A stretch of 7,273 bases of DNA. Origin: Hypericibacter sp050729195 (lineage in GTDB: Bacteria; Pseudomonadota; Alphaproteobacteria; Dongiales; Dongiaceae). Location of the stretch: contig NZ_JBOHKS010000228.1 in the NCBI RefSeq assembly GCF_050729195.1, forward strand, positions 1 through 7,273. Reading direction: 5' to 3'. The notes beneath the pieces are model-generated. The model did no database searches and had not been told where the DNA came from. It saw only the letters and a list, made by a program, of their open reading frames with translations. Position 1 is the stretch's first letter. Each line of letters starts with the position of its first letter. The position numbers were made by a program, and so were the translations under genes. Below, one piece after another: positions 1-3,871 of this stretch.

Positions 1-710
1 TGGCGCTCGACCGCGAGCAGCAGGTTTCGGCCCTGGGGGCGTTGGCCGCGGCTGCCGCCCATGAGCTCGGCAGCCCGCTCGGGACCCTCGCCGTGGTGGC
101 CAAGGAGATCGCGCGCGATCTGCCGCCCGACAGCCCGCTCAAGGACGATGTGCAGCTGCTGCTGAGCCAGAGCGAGCGCTGCCGCGCCATCCTGGCGAGT
201 CTGGCCGCGAAGCCGGAGGTCGGCGGCGGCACGCCGTTCGACGCCATCGGGGTCAAGCAACTGATCGAGACGACCGCCGCGCCGCATCGCCGCCACGATG
301 TGGATTTGACCATCCAGGAACTGGTTCTCAACAGCGACGGCAGCACGATGGCCCCTAAGGTGCGGCGGCGGCCCGAGATCCTCCATGGGTTGGGGACCCT
401 GCTGCAGAACGCGATCGAGTTCGCGCGCTCCCAGGTCGAGGTCAAGGCGCTGTGGCGCGACGGGCAGCTGACCATGACCATCGCCGATGACGGGCCGGGC
501 TTCCCCTCCGACCTGCTGGGCCATCTGGGGGAGCCCTATCTATCCGGGGGCGACCAGGGCCGGGGCGGGGAACATATGGGACTCGGCATCTTCATCGCCG
601 AAACCCTGCTGGCGCGGACTGGCGCCAAGGTCAGCCTCGCCAATCGACGCGAGGGGGGCGCTCAGGTTACCATCGAGTGGCCGCGCGGCCCGCTTTCGGA
701 TACGGACTAG
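1..710 (+). CDS. regB: Redox sensor histidine kinase RegB/PrrB/ActS family, C-terminal part (5' end outside window)
   Basis: This is the cytoplasmic kinase core of a RegB-type sensor, which phosphorylates RegA in response to the redox state of the respiratory chain. The frame is open from base 3 and gives 235 visible residues. The H-box AAAAAHELGSPLGTL has the phosphoacceptor His at fragment residue 20 (bases 60-62). The N-box is LLQNAIEFA, the G1 box DDGPGF and the G2 box GLGIFIAETLL. A Cys in SQSERCRAIL lies exactly 40 residues after the His. This matches the spacing of His225 and the redox-active Cys265 in Rhodobacter capsulatus RegB, as I recall it. The six-helix membrane domain and quinone-sensing region lie upstream of the window. 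A regA-like gene follows in the same direction after 54 bases, so the two are probably co-transcribed. Family assignment is strong because H-box, Cys motif and partner all agree. Confidence 0.93.
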   Translation, partial: ALDREQQVSALGALAAAAAHELGSPLGTLAVVAKEIARDLPPDSPLKDDVQLLLSQSERCRAILASLAAKPEVGGGTPFDAIGVKQLIETTAAPHRRHDVDLTIQELVLNSDGSTMAPKVRRRPEILHGLGTLLQNAIEFARSQVEVKALWRDGQLTMTIADDGPGFPSDLLGHLGEPYLSGGDQGRGGEHMGLGIFIAETLLARTGAKVSLANRREGGAQVTIEWPRGPLSDTD

Positions 711-733
711 AATCCGGGCTCGCGGGACCCCAT

Positions 734-758
734 CTCGACGCGCATGCGTCTCGAGGAG
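734..758 (+). promoter_or_regulatory. Possible hairpin covering the regA ribosome binding site
   Basis: Bases 734-741 (CTCGACGC) can pair with 746-755 (GCGTCTCGAG), leaving a two-base bulge and a GCAT loop. The right arm runs into the GAGGAG Shine-Dalgarno sequence at 753-758, six bases before the ATG at 765. The pairing is seen directly. A role in gating regA translation is inference. Confidence 0.35.
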
Positions 759-764
759 TTGTTC

Positions 765-1340
765 ATGACCGATAAGCCCGTATCCGCCGCCAGCCCCGCC
801 GAGGTTCCGGCCGGGGAGCGAACCCTGCTTCTGGTCGACGATGACGGCCCGTTCCGGCAGCGGCTGGCGCTGGCCATGGAGCGGCGCGGCTATGACGTGG
901 CCCAGGCCGACAGCGTCGCCGCCGGCATTGCCGCCGCCAAGGCGCGGCCCCCGCTCTTCGCCGTGGTCGATCTGCGGCTGGGCGACGGATCGGGGCTCGA
1001 TGTGGTGACGGCGCTGCGCGATGCGCGGCCGGAAACGCGGGTGGTGGTGCTGACGGGCTACGGCAATATCGCGACCGCGGTCGCGGCCGTAAAACAGGGC
1101 GCGCTCGATTACCTGCCCAAGCCCGCCGATGCCGATGCGGTCGAATCCGCGCTCCAGCAGCAGGGCGACGCGCTGCCGCCGCCACCCGAACAGCCGATGA
1201 CCGCCGATCGCGTGCGCTGGGAGCATATCCAGCGCGTCTTCGAGCAATGCGATCGCAATGTGTCGGAGACGGCGCGCCGCCTGCGCATGCATCGGCGCAC
1301 GCTGCAGCGCATCCTGCAGAAATACGCGCCCCGCACCTGA
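765..1340 (+). CDS. regA: Redox response regulator RegA/PrrA/ActR family
   Basis: DNA-binding response regulator partnered with RegB. The family controls photosynthesis, carbon and nitrogen fixation, respiration and related redox genes in alphaproteobacteria. The product is 191 residues, close to the usual length of about 185. The receiver domain (residues 20-130) has the acidic pocket in LLLVDDDGPF, the phosphoacceptor Asp69 in VVDLRLGDGSG, Thr97 in VVVLTGYGN and Lys119 in YLPKPAD. A proline-rich hinge (PPPPEQP, about 138-144) leads to a Fis-type helix-turn-helix at 149-190. Its WEHIQRVFEQCDRNVSETA and MHRRTLQRIL stretches are nearly invariant in RegA proteins. I chose ATG 765 because GAGGAG (753-758) lies six bases upstream. 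An in-frame ATG at 744 would add seven residues but has no comparable ribosome binding site. Confidence 0.95.
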   Translation: MTDKPVSAASPAEVPAGERTLLLVDDDGPFRQRLALAMERRGYDVAQADSVAAGIAAAKARPPLFAVVDLRLGDGSGLDVVTALRDARPETRVVVLTGYGNIATAVAAVKQGALDYLPKPADADAVESALQQQGDALPPPPEQPMTADRVRWEHIQRVFEQCDRNVSETARRLRMHRRTLQRILQKYAPRT

Positions 1341-1369
1341 CGACAGGGCGCGCGCCAAGCGCCTTGTCG
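1341..1369 (+). terminator. Strong hairpin directly after regA, probable terminator
   Basis: An 11-bp stem pairs 1341-1351 with 1359-1369, with one G-T wobble and a seven-base loop. It starts on the base after the regA TGA. No run of T follows, so it is not a textbook intrinsic terminator. It may stop transcription with Rho, protect the 3' end, or be the edge of the repeat cluster that follows. Confidence 0.5.
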
Positions 1370-1399
1370 TCATGCTGACGAAGTCGTCATGCTGACGAA
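1366..1399. repeat. Perfect 17-bp tandem duplication
   Basis: GTCGTCATGCTGACGAA occurs at 1366-1382 and again immediately at 1383-1399 without mismatch. Each copy can itself fold as TCGTCA-TGC-TGACGA. The first copy overlaps the right arm of the hairpin after regA and the second overlaps the start of the palindromic element. This suggests slippage or duplication at the element edge. Confidence 0.85.
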
Positions 1400-1516
1400 G
1401 GTCAGCATCCATGAACACCGTCGATCCAGTTTAACGATCGAAAGTCCGTGTTCATGGCTGCCGGCTGCAGCCTGTCCTCATGCGCGCCTACGGCGCGACA
1501 CGGGGGCCGGCATGAC
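1386..1516. repeat. Composite palindromic intergenic element (REP/MITE-like, about 131 bp)
   Basis: The stretch starts with GTCATG and ends with CATGAC, which are inverted copies. It contains nested inverted repeats: ATGCTGAC-GAAG-GTCAGCAT (1389-1408); CCATGAACAC (1409-1418) with GTGTTCATGG (1448-1457), enclosing TCGATC (1421-1426) with GATCGA (1436-1441); TGCCGGC (1459-1465) with GCCGGCA (1506-1512); and CGCGCC-TAC-GGCGCG (1483-1497). No open frame fits inside. The element sits between two convergent genes, a usual home for dispersed palindromic repeats in large alphaproteobacterial genomes. It could also help end transcription from both sides. Copy number in the genome is unknown from this window. 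Confidence 0.6.
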
Positions 1517-1547
1517 TAGAGAGGCGTGAAGCCGTCCGCTATTCGAG

Positions 1548-2873
1548 CTAAGAGGCCTGGCGCTGAGCCGGGGCTGCGGCGGGCGCTGCCGCAGCCGGGG
1601 CCGTTGCAGCCGCCGGCGCTCCCGCTGCCGCTGCGGCGGGTGCCGCGGCGGCGGCTGCCGCGCCGCCGGTCGCGCGGGCGCGCATCATGTTGTCGAAGTG
1701 ATGCCCCTGATACATGGTGATGCCGAGCTTCTGCCCCAGCTCGAGGCAGGATTCGGTTTCGCAGCGCGACAGGATCACGCGATCGCGGCCGATCCGGTCG
1801 ATCGCCTCCTGGACGTCGCGGGCGACGCGGTTGTCGAGATTGGCGGAGAGGTCGGGCGTCCATTCGAGCTTGACCAGATCGACGCCGAGCCGTTCGCGGT
1901 CGACCATCGGCAGCAGCAGCGGCTTCACGCCATCGATGCAGATCTTGTAGCCGCGTTCCTTCAGCCATTCGCGGGCGAAGATGTAGGAGCCCGGATCGGC
2001 ATAGATGTCGATCTGCTGCAGCTCGATGACGGCGGCGCTGGCGCGTTCGGCGCCGACGATGCGGTCGAACTCCTGGAACTCCGGCGACAGCACGGTCGCC
2101 ACATTGAGATTGAGCGAGAAGCCGCGCTTCGGGTCGATCTCGCCCTTGCTCTTCAAGAGGGCCAGGACACGCTGGTCGAGCAGGCGGGTCAGATGCTGGA
2201 ACAGCCAGCGGTCGGCGGCGATATCGACGCCCGGCATCACCGCACGGCCGAGCTCGCCGATCGAGACGAAGATCTCGAGCAGCAGCGGCTCGATCTGGCG
2301 GTTCTCGATCGCGAGACAGATCGGCTGGCGGCGGACCAGCGGCGAGAGGTCGGCGGTGGCGATGGTCTGCTCGATCTGACCGAGTCGGCGAGGATCGAGC
2401 GCCTCGGCCTGCGGCTTGGGCTTCGCGTCGCGCTGGGTGGTCGCGGCGGCCTTGCGCTGCGCCAGCGCGCCTTCGGCCGCCTTCTTCAGATCGGCCCAGT
2501 CGGTCTCGAGGTTGAACCAGTGGCAGAACCTGTCTTCCTCCGTGCCGGCATGGCTCAGCAGCGGGTCGAGGCTGAAGAGATAGCGCAGCCGCGTGACCGG
2601 CTCCTCGAGCTCCTCGATCGTGGCGCCCTTGGTGATGAAGACATAGTCGCCGGCGGCAAGCCGGAACAGCGCGCTTTCATGCTTCTTGGAAAGCTTGTCG
2701 AAGCAGGAGGCGGCGATGCGGAAATGATGCTCGCGCCGGTTATAAGGGCGCAGCTCCGAGAGATGCACGATGACCGCGCGCCGGCCTTCGGTGAAGCGTT
2801 CCAGCCTCCCCACATAATCGAGGAGCGTCTGCTCCTGATCGACTGTCCTGCCATCCCGCACGCGATCGTTCAT
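1548..2873 (-). CDS. Soluble protein with degenerate GGDEF-like and degenerate EAL-like domains
   Basis: Predicted cytoplasmic 441-residue protein with no signal peptide or membrane segment. Residues about 31-105 resemble a decayed GGDEF domain, with the signature loop reading AAGDY (73-77) in FRLAAGDYVFITKG. A charged linker (about 125-165) follows. Residues 180-397 follow the EAL fold: RRQPI, a possible EAL remnant EPLLLE (195-200), LNLNVATVLS, VIELQQ with Glu284, ICIDGV with Asp314, VKLEW with Lys335, CETE and YQGHHF. The DDFG motif is DGVK and the Arg expected after EAL is absent. Phosphodiesterase activity is therefore unlikely, and c-di-GMP binding is uncertain. The tail (about 403-441) is almost only Ala and Pro. 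The ATG follows AGAGAGAG (coding strand). The start lies 45 bases after the LapG-like gene, implying one operon. A c-di-GMP effector or scaffold role is inference. Confidence 0.8.
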   Translation of the reverse strand: MNDRVRDGRTVDQEQTLLDYVGRLERFTEGRRAVIVHLSELRPYNRREHHFRIAASCFDKLSKKHESALFRLAAGDYVFITKGATIEELEEPVTRLRYLFSLDPLLSHAGTEEDRFCHWFNLETDWADLKKAAEGALAQRKAAATTQRDAKPKPQAEALDPRRLGQIEQTIATADLSPLVRRQPICLAIENRQIEPLLLEIFVSIGELGRAVMPGVDIAADRWLFQHLTRLLDQRVLALLKSKGEIDPKRGFSLNLNVATVLSPEFQEFDRIVGAERASAAVIELQQIDIYADPGSYIFAREWLKERGYKICIDGVKPLLLPMVDRERLGVDLVKLEWTPDLSANLDNRVARDVQEAIDRIGRDRVILSRCETESCLELGQKLGITMYQGHHFDNMMRARATGGAAAAAAAPAAAAAGAPAAATAPAAAAPAAAPAQRQAS

Positions 2874-2904
2874 GGTCTCTCTCTGAATGTCATGTCTCGG
2901 CGCC

Positions 2905-2920
2905 GAGCTCCGGAGAGCTC
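2905..2920 (-). promoter_or_regulatory. Hairpin at the end of the LapG-like gene, between the two operon genes
   Basis: GAGCTC (2905-2910) and GAGCTC (2915-2920) are self-complementary and form a 6-bp stem with a CGGA loop. It overlaps the TGA stop (2919-2921) of the protease gene and lies upstream of the next start. It could set the expression ratio of the two products. That is inference from position only. Confidence 0.35.
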
Positions 2921-3572
2921 AGGCGGGACGGTGCAACCACCAGCCCGTGTCGTTGACCGAATAGACGGGCTTGTAATGCTTGATGCTGGATGCCGGGACG
3001 ACCTTCTGAATCTGGTTGTCGAGCACCATCGGCGTGCCCTCGACATAGACCACCAGGATCGCGTGGCCGAGGCCGAGATTGAGATCGTTCAAGGCGACGA
3101 TGCGCATCTGGTCGGTCGACACGCCGGAATCGCGCAGCGCGTAGAACTTGGCAATGGCGTAGTCCTCGCAATCCCCGTTCTTGCGCAGGAACTCGAACGG
3201 CGTCGCCCAATAGTCGGGCTTGCCCCAGTTCACCTGATCGAGAATGTATGGATGCGCGTTCATGATGTTGTTGATCGTCTTCAGCTTGGTCTTGAGATCC
3301 ATATCCTTGGCCTGGGCGATGATGTTCTTCCAGAGCTTGGTGTTGCAGAGATTCGCCGGGCAGCCCGCCAGCTCCTTCGCGAACCGATCCATCACGCCGG
3401 TCCATTTCGGAAACTGCTTGAGGCTGGTGCCGTGAAGCTCCTTGGTTCCAAAAAAGGACGGGGTGAAACCCGCCGCATGGGCCGTTGGGCCGACAGCCAA
3501 TAACGCGAAGGCGACGACAGAGAAAAGGAGGGCCGCGGCATCATGCCGAACCCGCCGGATCGCACCATTCAT
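2919..3572 (-). CDS. LapG-like periplasmic transglutaminase-type cysteine protease (BTLCP family)
   Basis: Exported protease of the bacterial transglutaminase-like cysteine proteinase family. Its best-studied member, Pseudomonas LapG, cuts the N-terminus of the adhesin LapA so that cells detach. The protein has 217 residues. A signal peptide (about 1-33) has basic residues, a hydrophobic core LLFSVVAFALLAVG and a likely cut at AHA-A. The triad is visible: Cys135 in NGDCEDYAIAKF, His170 in LGLGHAILVV and Asp185 in MVLDNQ. Asp134 and Glu136 flank the Cys, as do the calcium-binding residues of LapG. Two further Cys (71, 76) could form a disulfide. The ATG at 3572 has only a weak GGGGTG upstream. 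It is first in an operon with the degenerate GGDEF-EAL gene. No large adhesin gene is in the window, so the substrate is unknown. Family assignment is firm; a LapG role is likely but unproven. Confidence 0.9.
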   Translation of the reverse strand: MNGAIRRVRHDAAALLFSVVAFALLAVGPTAHAAGFTPSFFGTKELHGTSLKQFPKWTGVMDRFAKELAGCPANLCNTKLWKNIIAQAKDMDLKTKLKTINNIMNAHPYILDQVNWGKPDYWATPFEFLRKNGDCEDYAIAKFYALRDSGVSTDQMRIVALNDLNLGLGHAILVVYVEGTPMVLDNQIQKVVPASSIKHYKPVYSVNDTGWWLHRPA

Positions 3573-3632
3573 GACCGAACACCCCGGTTTGTACCGATCA
3601 AGGCCCGCCAGAAGTTCCCCGGGCGATCATCG

Positions 3633-3658
3633 GCTCTAGCTTGAAGGGACGTGCTTAA
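3633..3658 (-). promoter_or_regulatory. Candidate promoter of the LapG-like operon
   Basis: On the minus strand TTAAGCA (3658-3652), the downstream half of the CtrA-type box, lies in the -35 position. After 11 bases comes GCTAGAGC (3640-3633). This matches seven of eight positions of the Caulobacter housekeeping -10 consensus GCTANAWC, and the spacing falls in its 10-14 range. Transcription would begin near 3626, giving a leader of about 54 bases before the ATG at 3572. Confidence 0.5.
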
Positions 3659-3669
3659 CGCGTGCTTAA
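3655..3669. promoter_or_regulatory. CtrA-type full site TTAA-N7-TTAA
   Basis: TTAACGCGTGCTTAA is an exact match to the CtrA consensus of two TTAA half sites seven bases apart. CtrA is the master response regulator of cell cycle, motility and surface structures in alphaproteobacteria. The half sites sit in a tandem 9-mer CGTGCTTAA (3650-3658 and 3661-3669), one helical turn apart, in otherwise GC-rich DNA. The position relative to the minus-strand -10 fits activation of the LapG-like operon. A CtrA gene is not in the window. Confidence 0.6.
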
Positions 3670-3763
3670 TTGCTAAGAGTCTATCGATCCCTGGAAAGAT
3701 TGTCCGCGCCGGACTGGTTGATTTTCCCCGGCCGGACTAAATTGCACCTGTAGAATTACGAAC

Positions 3764-3780
3764 TGGGGCAACGGGCCCCA
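3764..3780 (+). promoter_or_regulatory. Small leader hairpin upstream of the HD/PAS gene
   Basis: TGGGGC (3764-3769) pairs with GCCCCA (3775-3780) around an AACGG loop. It follows the -10-like TAGAAT (3751-3756) by seven bases, so it would lie at the very start of a transcript from there. It could stabilise the 5' end. Evidence is limited to the pairing. Confidence 0.25.
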
Positions 3781-3871
3781 TGTTCCAGTGTGCCCGACGA
3801 GTTGCCGCATTGTTCACGCCGCCCGGTGCGAGGCGGCGGGCGGCCGGGGCAATATTAGGGAGAGGACTCTT

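Larger units (their letters stand above)
3573..3871. other. Divergent intergenic region between the LapG-like and HD/PAS genes
   Basis: These 299 bases hold the control region of two divergent genes. They contain the CtrA-type box (3655-3669), a minus-strand promoter candidate, a repeated octamer GCCGGACT (3708-3715 and 3731-3738, 23 bases apart), a plus-strand -10-like TAGAAT (3751-3756) without a good -35, and a small hairpin (3764-3780). A GTG at 3788 is in frame with the downstream gene, but the 28 codons it would add look unlike a protein N-terminus. No separate small gene with a convincing ribosome binding site was found. Confidence 0.6.

Noticed and set aside
1548..2873. Active c-di-GMP phosphodiesterase or diguanylate cyclase
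   Set aside because: The GGDEF signature is AAGDY, DDFG is DGVK and the Arg after the EAL position is missing. The residues needed for synthesis or hydrolysis are not there.
1698..3503. A 600-codon open frame on the plus strand opposite the LapG-like operon
   Set aside because: It lies antisense to two genes with recognisable domains and catalytic motifs, spans their gap, and shows no known motif. Long antisense frames are expected in GC-rich DNA with strong third-position bias.
3788..3871. N-terminal extension of the sensor from GTG 3788
   Set aside because: The added residues are rich in Cys and Arg and unlike a protein start, and the site has no good ribosome binding sequence. The TTG at 3872 has a strong one.
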